Numbered from the stretch's first letter, positions 1 through 5,469 are shown. The stretch: 5,469 nucleotides of DNA from JBDHZK01 sp039811865 (GCA_039811865.1 JBDHZK010000158.1:1-5469); one strand, 5' to 3'. The notes: generated by a model from the letters alone, not told the origin. A program made the numbers and translations.

Positions 1-1941
1 GTCCGCAGCCTCCTCAGACACCTGCCGAATCGACTCCGCCAACTCCTCGTCCGCACCAACCTCCTCGCCGGCAACCCGATCAGCCTCAACCCGCTCAACC
101 GGCTCCTCAGCCGACCCATCGGCCAGAACAGGGGACGACCCGGGCTCTTGGGTCAGCTCCAGTTCAGCGGCCTCGAGCCGCTCAAGCTCGGCCAGTTCCT
201 CGGCTTCGATGCGTGCGAGCTCGAGACGTTCCACTTCGGCCTGCTGGGCTTCTAGACGCTCCAGTTCGGCGATCTCGGCCGCCAGTTGCTCCAGCTCCAA
301 CCGCTCCGCCTCGTCCGGATCGAGGACCGCCCGTTCCTCGGCTGCCCGGCGCTCCGCCTCGGCCCGCTCCGCAGCGATGCGATGCTCCTCGATGCGCGCC
401 TCCCGTTCGGCCCGCGCAGCGGCTCGGGCGGCCTCCTCCTCCGCGGCCAAACGCTCGGCTTCGACCATCTCCGCCGCGAGCCGATCCGCCTCCGCCTTCT
501 CGGCGGCCGCCCGCTGCGCTTCGGCGCGCGCAGCCGCGCGACGCTCGGCGGCGCGCTGCCGTTCCGCCCGCTGCCCAGACTCGATCGACGCGGCCTCAGC
601 CAGCTCTGCCTCCGCCCGCTCTGCGGCCACCCGCGCCTCCGCCCGGACGGCCGCGCGCCGGCGCTGCTCGTCGGTGTCCGGGGCCCAGGTCGTGCTCGGG
701 GCGAAGTCCGCTCCCGGATCCAGCGGCGCCCACTCCAGCGTCGGAGTGTTCGGCCGTACGGGGACTCCGCGCGCGGCGGCACGCAACTCCTGGCCGTCGG
801 ACCCGTCACCCTTACCCTTCGCCCGCGCCAGCGTGTGGCGGGCCAGCGCCGCGGCTGGGCTGTCGTCCGCTCCCGCGACGATCGGCTTGAGGAACTCCAC
901 CGCGTCCTGATCGCGCCCCAACGCCTGCAGGACGCTCGCGAGGGCTTCGCCGAGCCGAAGCAGCGCGTCCCCACCAACCGAGCGAGCCACATCCATGGCG
1001 TTACGGACAACCAAGTCACCCTCTTCCGCCCGCCCCGCGCCGATCAGGTCCGTAGCCAGATCTGCCTGCGCTGCGACGGCCAGCGCCTTCGTCGGAGCCG
1101 AACGCCGCGACGGCAGCGTCTTGAGGACGTCCACCAGCTTGCGCCTGGTCTGCAGCCCACGGGCTAGGTCCCCGGTGGCGATCAGGCGGTCGGCGGCGTC
1201 GGAGTACAAGCCGAACAGCGGCTCCGCCAGACGCTCCTCCAGCCCGGGGCTGATCGGCCCGGGCTGCGCCAAGCGCTCCCCGGACACCTCCTGATACACC
1301 TGCAGCGCGCGCTCGATGTGATCGATCGAATCTGCATCCAGCCCGGCGGCCCAGCGGGCGTCTGAGACGAGTCGCTCCACGTCCAGGACGAGATAGCCCG
1401 CATCGCCATCGGATCCCAGGCCGCGCTCGAAGAGCCGAAGTCGCGCGGCGTCTGCGTAGGTGTTGGCTGCTGCGACATCACCGGACGCCAGCGCCGCCCG
1501 CGCCTGGGCGTGCAGCGCCCAGACGTCGGTCCGCGGTGCCACCAGCTCGTTCGCCTTGCGGTTGGGGAGTTGCGCTTTCCAGGCGACGAGGTCGTCGATG
1601 GTCTGCCCGGCCGCCGCGCCGAGCCCGAGCCCCGCCTGGGTGGCCGCCACCTGGACGACCGCGGTGATGTAGCGCGCGGCGTCCAGCGGCACCGTGTAGG
1701 GGCCGATCGGACCAGCCTGCGCAACCAGCTTTGCCGACCGGACGACCGAGTCCTGAGCATCGGCGCCCGCCGAAGCGAACGCGTGGCCCAGCAGCCTATG
1801 AGTGGTCAACTCCAGCAGCGCGTCGACCAGTTCGGGTGCCTTCGAGGGGTCTGTGCCCAGCCAGCCCTTCAACCGCTGGACGGTGGCCGCCAACTCCTTG
1901 GCCCGCTGCGCGTAAGTGTCCTGGGGTGCCTTTTGGGCCAT
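1..1941 (-). CDS. Large TPR-like / coiled-coil protein of unknown function (partial, C-terminus off the left edge)
   Basis: I do not recognise this as a named gene. The frame is open for 647 codons from ATG at 1941 to the window edge. An in-frame TGA sits three codons upstream of this ATG and a GGGAG (1952-1956) lies 10 nt before it, which fixes the start. Residues 1-420 are soluble and mostly helical. Helix pairs resembling degenerate TPR units appear at about 141-168, 245-276, 287-324 and 326-357, for example around ALASGDVAAANTYADAARL. Residues 390-422 form a Pro-rich linker (PVRPNTPTLEW, WAPDTDEQ). Residues 423-596 are dominated by Ala, Glu and Arg in AERAEAE/AEADRLAAE-like units, as in a long coiled coil. 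From residue 598 the chain is acidic and probably disordered. I see no signal peptide, membrane segment or catalytic motif. A scaffold or cytoskeleton-like role is inference only. Long antisense open frames across it are composition artefacts. Confidence 0.85.
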   Translation of the reverse strand, partial: MAQKAPQDTYAQRAKELAATVQRLKGWLGTDPSKAPELVDALLELTTHRLLGHAFASAGADAQDSVVRSAKLVAQAGPIGPYTVPLDAARYITAVVQVAATQAGLGLGAAAGQTIDDLVAWKAQLPNRKANELVAPRTDVWALHAQARAALASGDVAAANTYADAARLRLFERGLGSDGDAGYLVLDVERLVSDARWAAGLDADSIDHIERALQVYQEVSGERLAQPGPISPGLEERLAEPLFGLYSDAADRLIATGDLARGLQTRRKLVDVLKTLPSRRSAPTKALAVAAQADLATDLIGAGRAEEGDLVVRNAMDVARSVGGDALLRLGEALASVLQALGRDQDAVEFLKPIVAGADDSPAAALARHTLARAKGKGDGSDGQELRAAARGVPVRPNTPTLEWAPLDPGADFAPSTTWAPDTDEQRRRAAVRAEARVAAERAEAELAEAASIESGQRAERQRAAERRAAARAEAQRAAAEKAEADRLAAEMVEAERLAAEEEAARAAARAEREARIEEHRIAAERAEAERRAAEERAVLDPDEAERLELEQLAAEIAELERLEAQQAEVERLELARIEAEELAELERLEAAELELTQEPGSSPVLADGSAEEPVERVEADRVAGEEVGADEELAESIRQVSEEAAD

Positions 1942-2084
1942 GGCTGTTCAACTCCCGGTGGTTGCGCTGCCCGTGCACGACTATCGGCATGCTACTAGGC
2001 GAAATCCGGCGGCATGGGGGTGCGTTGCGACCTGGCCCGGCAGACACCGCTGGCGCGGAGACGAAGAGGCGATGGCGCCTTCAT

Positions 2085-2169
2085 GTGGAAACGTGCGGCG
2101 GGTCTGGTCGCGCGGACACGATCAAGGCGCGCGGGCGGCAAGGTCGCACTACTCGCCGCACGTTTCCAC
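2085..2169. repeat. Perfect 16-bp inverted repeat enclosing 53 nt, flanked by CAT direct repeats
   Basis: GTGGAAACGTGCGGCG at 2085-2100 is exactly reverse-complemented at 2154-2169. The pairing can extend inward three more positions (2101-2103 with 2151-2153, including one G-T). The 47-53 nt between the arms contain a nested CGCGCG (2109-2114) / CGCGCG (2128-2133) stem. CAT flanks both outer ends (2082-2084 and 2170-2172), which could be a 3-bp target duplication or chance. The element could be a structured RNA or leader, a pair of oppositely oriented protein-binding sites, or a tiny non-autonomous mobile element. The loop is too long and there is no T-run, so it is not a standard terminator. 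The repeat is certain but its role is not. Confidence 0.8.
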
Positions 2170-2239
2170 CATTTCGGCGGATGAACCCTGATGGGAGTCT
2201 CCAGAAATGGCGACGCCGGCCTTACCCCCAAGCTCAGCG

Positions 2240-2267
2240 CCGCGGGCGGGAGCCAGGACGCCCGCAG
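2240..2267 (-). terminator. GC-rich hairpin just after pxpC, possible terminator of the pxp operon
   Basis: Read on the minus strand, a 9-bp stem (2259-2267 with 2240-2248, containing one G-U pair) encloses a 10-nt loop. It begins 4 nt past the pxpC stop codon. No T-run follows it. Actinobacterial terminators often lack one, so attenuation or termination is plausible but unproven. Confidence 0.45.
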
Positions 2268-2271
2268 GGAT

Positions 2272-3141
2272 TCAGTCGCCGAGCACGACCCGCGGCTCCA
2301 ACCGAAACCGCAGGCGCTCCCCTGGGCGCGCCTGCGCAGCCCAGGGCAGGTCGTCGGGGTGGACGACGCCGATCACCGGATAGCCGCCGGTAACCGGATG
2401 GTCGGCGAGAAACAGGACGGGCTGGCCGTCCGGCGGAACCTGCAAGGCGCCGTCCACCATGCCCTCACTAGGCAATTCTTGCGCCCGCGAACGGACGAGT
2501 GGCGCGCCACGCAGCCGGACGCCGACCCGGTCGGAGTCGGCGGTAACCACGTACGGGTCTGCGGTGAGGGTGGAAAGCGCAGCTGGTACGAACCAGTCGT
2601 CCCGTGGGCCCGGCAGGACGCGCAGGATCGGCGTCCGGACCGCCGGCGGTAGGTACGGAAACTCGACCCCCGGAATCTCCAGCCCCCCGGCCCCCACGCG
2701 AAGGACGTCCCCGTCGGCCAGCACGGACGGGCCGAGTCGCGCGAGCAGGTCGGTCGCCCGCGACCCCAGGACGACCGGCGCGTCCACCCCGCCTCGGACG
2801 GCCAGGTAAGCCCGCACGCCCCACCGCGCCGGGCCGAGCTCGACCACCGACCCAGCCGGCAGCGACAGCGCCAAGCCGAAGTCGCGCGCCCGACCGTCCA
2901 CGCGGACGCCGCAAGTGGCCCCAGTTACCGCGATCGTGTGCGCGGCACCCAATCGCAGCACCAGCCCACCCATCGTCACCTCTAGCGCGGCCGCGCCCTC
3001 GAGGTTGCCCACCAGGCGGTTGGCCAGGCGCAGCGCGGGCCGGTCGGCAGCGCCGGAGCGCCCGACGCCGAGGTGGGCCAAGCCTGGCCTACCGAGGTCC
3101 TGAACCGTGGTGAGCGGGCCCGCCCGAAGCAGCTCGATCAT
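2272..3141 (-). CDS. pxpC: 5-oxoprolinase subunit PxpC (KipA / biotin-dependent carboxyltransferase-like domain)
   Basis: This is a 289-residue subunit of the ATP-dependent 5-oxoprolinase PxpABC, which hydrolyses 5-oxo-L-proline to L-glutamate in the cytoplasm. The family assignment rests on the N-terminal signature TTVQDLGRPG (about residues 11-20), followed by HLGVGRSGAADRPALRLANRLVG and a GAAALEVTMGG segment. Near the C-terminus it has SEGMVDGALQVPPDGQP and the hallmark TGGYPVIG (about 251-258). The length is in the family range (roughly 290-335), so the gene looks intact. The start is ATG at 3141, which overlaps the pxpB stop as ATGA, so translation is probably coupled; no strong Shine-Dalgarno is visible. 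Members of this family are often mislabelled biotin-dependent carboxyltransferase, urea amidolyase-like or KipI antagonist. With pxpA and pxpB beside it, the oxoprolinase role is much more likely. Confidence 0.95.
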   Translation of the reverse strand: MIELLRAGPLTTVQDLGRPGLAHLGVGRSGAADRPALRLANRLVGNLEGAAALEVTMGGLVLRLGAAHTIAVTGATCGVRVDGRARDFGLALSLPAGSVVELGPARWGVRAYLAVRGGVDAPVVLGSRATDLLARLGPSVLADGDVLRVGAGGLEIPGVEFPYLPPAVRTPILRVLPGPRDDWFVPAALSTLTADPYVVTADSDRVGVRLRGAPLVRSRAQELPSEGMVDGALQVPPDGQPVLFLADHPVTGGYPVIGVVHPDDLPWAAQARPGERLRFRLEPRVVLGD

Positions 3142-3770
3142 GCAGAGTCACCGCTAACGGGCTGCATCGCGACGAAGCGGACGCGAGTCCCCGGCGCGAG
3201 CAGGGCCGGCGGGTCTCGATCGAGGTCCCAGATTCGCGCGTCCGTGCGGCCGAGCAACTGCCATCCGCCCGGACCCTCGCGCGGATACACCCCGCTGAAC
3301 TCTCCCGCCAACGCCACCGAACCGGCCGGGACACGCGTCCGCGGCGTCGTCCGGCGCGGGACGTTCAGCGCCGGATCACCGCCCACGAGGTAGGCGAAGC
3401 CGGGCGAGAAGCCGGCGAACGCGACGGTGTAGGTCGCGCCGAGGTGGCGTCTGACGACCTCGGCGGGGGGTAGGCCCGCGAGCGCGGCGATCTCGGGCAG
3501 GTCCGCGCCGTCGTAGGTAACGGCGATCGTGACTTCGTCGGCGGCCTGCGCGCAGACCGCGCCCAGCGGCAATGCGCGGACGGCGTCCGCCAGCCGCGCG
3601 TGGGACGTGACCCGGGCTTCGAAGCCGAGCAGCACCGTCTTGGCCGCGGGGACGACGTCGATCACCCCGGGCGGCGGCGACGCACGCAGTGCGCGGTCAA
3701 GCGCGATCACCTCGTCCAGGTCGGCGCACTCGACCAACAGCCCCGCCCGCCCGTTCGCCAAAAAGCGCAC
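3138..3770 (-). CDS. pxpB: 5-oxoprolinase subunit PxpB (KipI family, cyclophilin-like fold)
   Basis: This is a 210-residue partner of PxpC in the 5-oxoprolinase complex; the B and C subunits correspond to the two halves of the allophanate-hydrolase-like carboxyltransferase fold. The product begins VRFLANGRAGLLVE, matching the usual beta-strand start of KipI proteins. It carries GFSPGFAYL (about 120-128), the basic stretch RRTTPRTRVPAGSVALAG, and GVYPREGPGGWQLLGRT (about 160-176), all family hallmarks. I place the start at GTG 3770. That codon is 1 nt after the pxpA stop (TGA C GTG) and gives a typical family length. A longer frame from 3926 would add 52 residues of Arg/Pro/Ser-rich sequence that is simply pxpA read in another frame. 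The ribosome binding site is weak, consistent with coupling to pxpA. The Bacillus homologue KipI inhibits the sporulation kinase KinA, but nothing here supports that role. Confidence 0.94.
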   Translation of the reverse strand: MRFLANGRAGLLVECADLDEVIALDRALRASPPPGVIDVVPAAKTVLLGFEARVTSHARLADAVRALPLGAVCAQAADEVTIAVTYDGADLPEIAALAGLPPAEVVRRHLGATYTVAFAGFSPGFAYLVGGDPALNVPRRTTPRTRVPAGSVALAGEFSGVYPREGPGGWQLLGRTDARIWDLDRDPPALLAPGTRVRFVAMQPVSGDSA

Positions 3771-3771
3771 G

Positions 3772-4548
3772 TCAGCGGGCCCGGTCCGCCGCGAATGCCG
3801 CCAGCCGCACCCCGGCGGCGGCGAGGGCCTCGCGGACGGCGATGGCGATCCCGACCGCGCCCGGAGTGTCCCCGTGCACGCAGATGGAGCGAGCATCCAC
3901 CTCGATCTCGGCCCCGTCCAAAGCAATCACCCGGCCCGTTGTCGCCAGCGCGACGCAGCGGGCGGCGATCTCGGCCGGATCGTGCCGGACGGCGCCCGGA
4001 CGTCCGCGGGGGACGAGCCGCCCGTTGGGCGTGTACGCCCGATCGGCAAACGCCTCGGGGACGCCGACCAGCCCCGCCCGCTCGGCGGCCGCGAGCAACT
4101 CCGAGCCCGCCAGCCCCAACAGGGGCAGGTTCGGGTCGTACAGCCGGACCGCCTCGGCGATCGCGTCGGCCACCTCAGGGGCATCGGCCGCCTTGTTGTA
4201 CAGGGCTCCGTGCGGTTTGACGTAGGCCACGGAGGTCCCGGCGACGCGGGCGAAGGCGTCCAACGCACCCAGTTGGTAGAGGACGTCGTCGGTGAGTTCG
4301 GCGGCGTCCATCTCGATGACGCGGCGGCCGAATCCGGCGAGGTCGCGATAGCTGACCTGCGCGCCGACCGCGACGCCGCGCTCGGCCGCTCGGGCACAGA
4401 CGCGGCGCAGAATCCCTGGGTCGCCGGCATGGAACCCGCAGGCCACATTCGCCGATGTGACCACGCCCAACATGGCGTCGTCGTCCCCCAGCGTCCATCG
4501 CCCGAACCCCTCGCCGAGGTCGGCGTTCAGATCGATCGTCGCGCTCAT
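3772..4548 (-). CDS. pxpA: 5-oxoprolinase subunit PxpA (LamB/YcsF family)
   Basis: This 258-residue protein of the LamB/YcsF family is the PxpA subunit of 5-oxoprolinase. In order I see DLNADLGEGFG (6-16), SANVACGFHAGDP (32-44), GAQVSYRDLAGFGRR (62-76), VKPHGALYN (110-118), EAFADRAYTPNGRLVPR (165-181) and SICVHGDTPGAV (221-232). These Asp/His/Lys-rich blocks are the conserved family core, and all are intact. Many family members have H-P where this one has Q-V after GA in the third block. The ATG at 4548 has a GAGGAG (4553-4558) 4 nt upstream and begins directly at the conserved N-terminus. The frame stays open back to an ATG at 4650, but that start lies inside the tRNA terminator and adds non-conserved residues. 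It is the first gene of the pxpABC operon, ending 1 nt before pxpB. Confidence 0.96.
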   Translation of the reverse strand: MSATIDLNADLGEGFGRWTLGDDDAMLGVVTSANVACGFHAGDPGILRRVCARAAERGVAVGAQVSYRDLAGFGRRVIEMDAAELTDDVLYQLGALDAFARVAGTSVAYVKPHGALYNKAADAPEVADAIAEAVRLYDPNLPLLGLAGSELLAAAERAGLVGVPEAFADRAYTPNGRLVPRGRPGAVRHDPAEIAARCVALATTGRVIALDGAEIEVDARSICVHGDTPGAVGIAIAVREALAAAGVRLAAFAADRAR

Positions 4549-4573
4549 CGGACTCCTCGGCTTGGGAGCCACC

Positions 4574-4579
4574 ATTATC
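4574..4579 (-). promoter_or_regulatory. Candidate -10 element for the pxpABC operon
   Basis: On the minus strand, GATAAT lies 25 nt upstream of the pxpA ATG, between it and the tRNA terminator. It matches the TATAAT consensus at 5 of 6 positions and is unusually AT-rich for this region. It would give a leader of about 19 nt containing the GAGGAG ribosome binding site. No good -35 is found at 16-18 nt. GTGACG is present but only 13 nt upstream, which is too close. Confidence 0.35.
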
Positions 4580-4637
4580 GGGACCTTGCCCGCGTCACGG
4601 CGTTGCGCTCGGAGGATGGCCTCGACAAGCCACATGC

Positions 4638-4676
4638 AAAGGCCTCCCACCGGGACGTTCGTCCTAGTGAGAGGCC
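4638..4676 (-). terminator. Intrinsic terminator following tRNA-Tyr
   Basis: On the minus strand a 10-bp stem forms between GGCCTCTCAC (4667-4676) and GTGGGAGGCC (4641-4650), with one G-U pair. A further inner stem GGAC/GTCC sits within the loop, and TTT (4638-4640) follows at once. The element starts 10 nt past the tRNA 3' end. It should stop the tRNA transcript before pxpA, giving the pxp operon its own expression. Confidence 0.8.
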
Positions 4677-4686
4677 CAATGCTGGG

Positions 4687-4768
4687 TGGCAGGTGTAGGG
4701 TTCGAACCTACGTAGGCTGTGCCGACGGTTTTACAGACCGCTCCCTTTGGCCACTCGGGCAACCTGCC
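4687..4768 (-). tRNA. tRNA-Tyr (anticodon GTA)
   Basis: The full cloverleaf can be drawn on the minus strand. The 7-bp acceptor stem is GGCAGGT (4762-4768) with ACCTGCC (4688-4694), and the discriminator is A (4687). The anticodon loop is CTGTAAA (4730-4736) with GTA at 4732-4734, on a 5-bp stem with one G-T pair. A class II variable arm GGC-ACA-GCC is present, as expected for bacterial tRNA-Tyr. The T arm is GTAGG-TTCGAAC-CCTAC. The next bases are CCC, so CCA is not encoded and must be added enzymatically. It reads UAU and UAC tyrosine codons. The 82-nt body carries no mismatch suggesting a pseudogene. Confidence 0.97.
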
Positions 4769-4770
4769 TT

Positions 4771-4787
4771 CGCCGTCGTTGACGGCG
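4771..4787 (-). other. Perfect 7-bp hairpin in the tRNA-Tyr leader
   Basis: CGCCGTC (4771-4777) and GACGGCG (4781-4787) pair perfectly around a 3-nt loop. Only 2 nt separate the hairpin from the mature tRNA 5' end. No T-run follows on the minus strand. It may be part of the precursor recognised by RNase P, or weakly terminate the upstream membrane-protein transcript. Confidence 0.6.
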
Positions 4788-4793
4788 CGGACC

Positions 4794-4824
4794 ACCTTAG
4801 CAACTCCCTGCCCCCACCGGCCAA
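4794..4824 (-). promoter_or_regulatory. Weak candidate promoter for tRNA-Tyr
   Basis: On the minus strand TAAGGT (4794-4799) fits the TANNNT pattern of actinobacterial -10 boxes. TTGGCC (4819-4824) resembles a -35 at 4 of 6 positions, with a longer than ideal 19-nt spacer. Transcription would begin near 4787, at the leader hairpin. Read-through from the membrane-protein gene is the alternative. Confidence 0.3.
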
Positions 4825-4840
4825 TCGGTTGCCCGCGAGG

Positions 4841-5469
4841 TCAACGTCCCCGGATGGCGCCGACGCCGAAGCACAGCGCTACCGCAAGCGCTGCGCAATC
4901 GGTCTGCAGCAGGGCGTCGCCCTTCGCGAGACCGATGACGACCAGGTAGTACTGCGCCAAGATGACTGCGGCGGCGAACAGTTCGAGCAGTGCCGAAGGC
5001 ATCAGCGCGAGCGCGACCAGAATCACCACCACCAAAACCAAGCTCGAGACGCCGGTGACCCAGCCGAAATCCCAGGTGTCCAGGAAGCCCTGCCCGCCGG
5101 GCGAGGTCACGAACAAGAGCACCTCGACAGCCGCGAACCACGCCAGCGGGGTGAGCGCCAACCGTCCGCCCGCGCGGCTGCGTCCCCAGATCAGGTGCCG
5201 AAACCAGGTCGCGACGGAGAAGACCACCAGCAGACCGAAGACGATGCCGACGTTGGCCGCGGCGCGAGCCGGGTCCGCATCGATCAGCTGCAGCGAACCA
5301 CACACCCCGCCGACCACACAAAGCGCGCCCACCACCCAAGCGACAGCGGGCCCTTCCGGATCGGAGAAGCCGAGCAGGACGCCGATGAGCCCGGCCCCAA
5401 CGAGTGCTAGGCCCTGGGCAATGATCGTGGTCTCGGCCAAAGCGGCGATGGAGAAGGCACTGATCAGCG
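4841..5469 (-). CDS. Multi-pass membrane protein of unknown function (partial, N-terminus off the right edge)
   Basis: I do not recognise the family. The minus-strand frame is open from the right edge (first complete codon at 5465-5467) to TGA at 4841-4843, giving 209 residues in the window. The only in-window start candidate, TTG at 5440, has no Shine-Dalgarno. The residues before it (LISAFSIAALAETT) run on naturally, so the true start is probably outside. About seven hydrophobic segments are visible, including TIIAQGLALVGAGLIGVLLG, VAWVVGALCVVGGVCGSLQL, VGIVFGLLVVFSVATWF, LAWFAAVEVLLFVT, VSSLVLVVVILVALALMP, LFAAAVILAQYYLVVIGLA and a last one ending GVGAIRGR. Short loops contain WFRHLIWGRSRAGGR and the acidic/aromatic DTWDFGW. 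No transporter or enzyme motif is seen. It ends 72 bp before the tRNA gene, with no clear terminator of its own. Confidence 0.75.
   Translation of the reverse strand, partial: LISAFSIAALAETTIIAQGLALVGAGLIGVLLGFSDPEGPAVAWVVGALCVVGGVCGSLQLIDADPARAAANVGIVFGLLVVFSVATWFRHLIWGRSRAGGRLALTPLAWFAAVEVLLFVTSPGGQGFLDTWDFGWVTGVSSLVLVVVILVALALMPSALLELFAAAVILAQYYLVVIGLAKGDALLQTDCAALAVALCFGVGAIRGR

Larger units (their letters stand above)
1942..2271. other. 330-bp intergenic region between pxpC and the coiled-coil gene
   Basis: I find no convincing gene in this gap. The short frames crossing it have low-complexity Arg/Pro-rich products and no supporting ribosome binding site. From right to left it holds the GC hairpin following pxpC (2240-2267), a 7-bp inverted repeat CCATTTC (2169-2175) / GAAATGG (2204-2210), the long inverted repeat 2085-2169, and the leader of the coiled-coil gene. 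In that leader two minus-strand hexamers, TAGCAT (1989-1994) and GATAGT (1980-1985), loosely resemble -10 boxes. Neither has a credible -35 partner, so the promoter is unplaced. The GGGAG Shine-Dalgarno (1952-1956) is the last signal before the ATG at 1941. Confidence 0.6.

Noticed and set aside
1..200. Repeated GAG/GTT/CGG-rich units that look like a short tandem repeat
   Set aside because: The units are imperfect and in frame, and are explained by the acidic low-complexity protein sequence rather than by a DNA repeat.
252..1019. Alternative minus-strand frame of 255 codons
   Set aside because: It is the same strand as the coiled-coil gene in another frame. The product is Arg/Trp/Ser-rich with no motif, and the main frame runs uninterrupted through it.
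209..1167. Long plus-strand open frames (209-910, 213-890, 286-1167) opposite the coiled-coil gene
   Set aside because: Their products are runs of Ala/Ser/Arg or Pro/Arg, the mirror of GC-rich Ala/Glu/Arg codons on the minus strand. They show no domain and no ribosome binding site. The minus-strand frame gives a sensible protein with a fixed start.
1980..1994. Possible -10 boxes GATAGT and TAGCAT for the coiled-coil gene (minus strand)
   Set aside because: Both are poor matches with no credible -35 at the right distance, so I do not list a promoter here.
2169..2210. 7-bp inverted repeat CCATTTC / GAAATGG
   Set aside because: It is short with a 28-nt spacing, is expected by chance at this length, and shows no terminator or operator context.
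1796..2231. Short minus-strand frames 1796-2047 and 1995-2231
   Set aside because: One overlaps the start of the coiled-coil gene and the other covers the inverted repeat. Their compositions are atypical and no start signal supports them.
3529..4698. 389-codon plus-strand frame opposite pxpA and pxpB
   Set aside because: The minus strand encodes clear PxpA and PxpB signatures throughout. The plus-strand frame is a high-GC antisense shadow.
4457..5410. 317-codon plus-strand frame running through the tRNA and the membrane-protein gene
   Set aside because: It crosses a complete tRNA-Tyr and its terminator, and its product is rich in Gln, Arg and Asp with no domain. The opposite strand gives coherent membrane helices.
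5438..5440. TTG as the start of the membrane-protein gene
   Set aside because: It has no Shine-Dalgarno and is followed at once by a helix that reads on smoothly from upstream residues. The frame stays open to the window edge.

Overview
This is a high-GC stretch with strong G/C third-position bias. GTG starts, tightly overlapping genes, GC-rich hairpins and a type II tRNA-Tyr whose CCA is not encoded all suggest an actinomycete chromosome. I cannot name the genus. All the genes I support lie on the minus strand, so they are transcribed from the right end of the window towards the left.

Right to left in transcription order: (1) 4841-5469 is a gene for a small multi-pass membrane protein of unknown function. 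Its start lies beyond the right edge. (2) 4687-4768 is a tRNA-Tyr (anticodon GTA). It has a perfect 7-bp hairpin in its leader (4771-4787), a weak candidate promoter, and a convincing intrinsic terminator (4638-4676). (3) 3772-4548, 3138-3770 and 2272-3141 are pxpA, pxpB and pxpC, a compact three-gene operon for the ATP-dependent 5-oxoprolinase. The gaps are 1 nt (A-B) and a 4-nt ATGA overlap (B-C). A GC-rich hairpin (2240-2267) follows directly. (4) 1942-2271 is a 330-bp non-coding gap. Its main feature is a perfect 16-bp inverted repeat (2085-2100 / 2154-2169) enclosing 53 nt and flanked by CAT on both sides. (5) 1-1941 is the 5' part (647 codons) of a large gene. The protein has an alpha-helical, TPR-like N-terminal half, a roughly 170-residue Ala/Glu/Arg coiled coil and an acidic tail that runs off the left edge.

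PxpA, PxpB and PxpC together open 5-oxoproline (pyroglutamate), a spontaneous damage product of glutamine and glutamate metabolism, to glutamate using ATP. No transporter or regulator gene is adjacent within the window. The tRNA unit appears to be separated from the pxp operon by its own terminator. A -10-like element about 26 nt upstream of the pxpA ATG could start the operon transcript. The coiled-coil protein is the least understood gene here and, with the inverted repeat upstream of it, is the best target for follow-up. I see no CRISPR array, transposase, phage gene or recognisable defence system.
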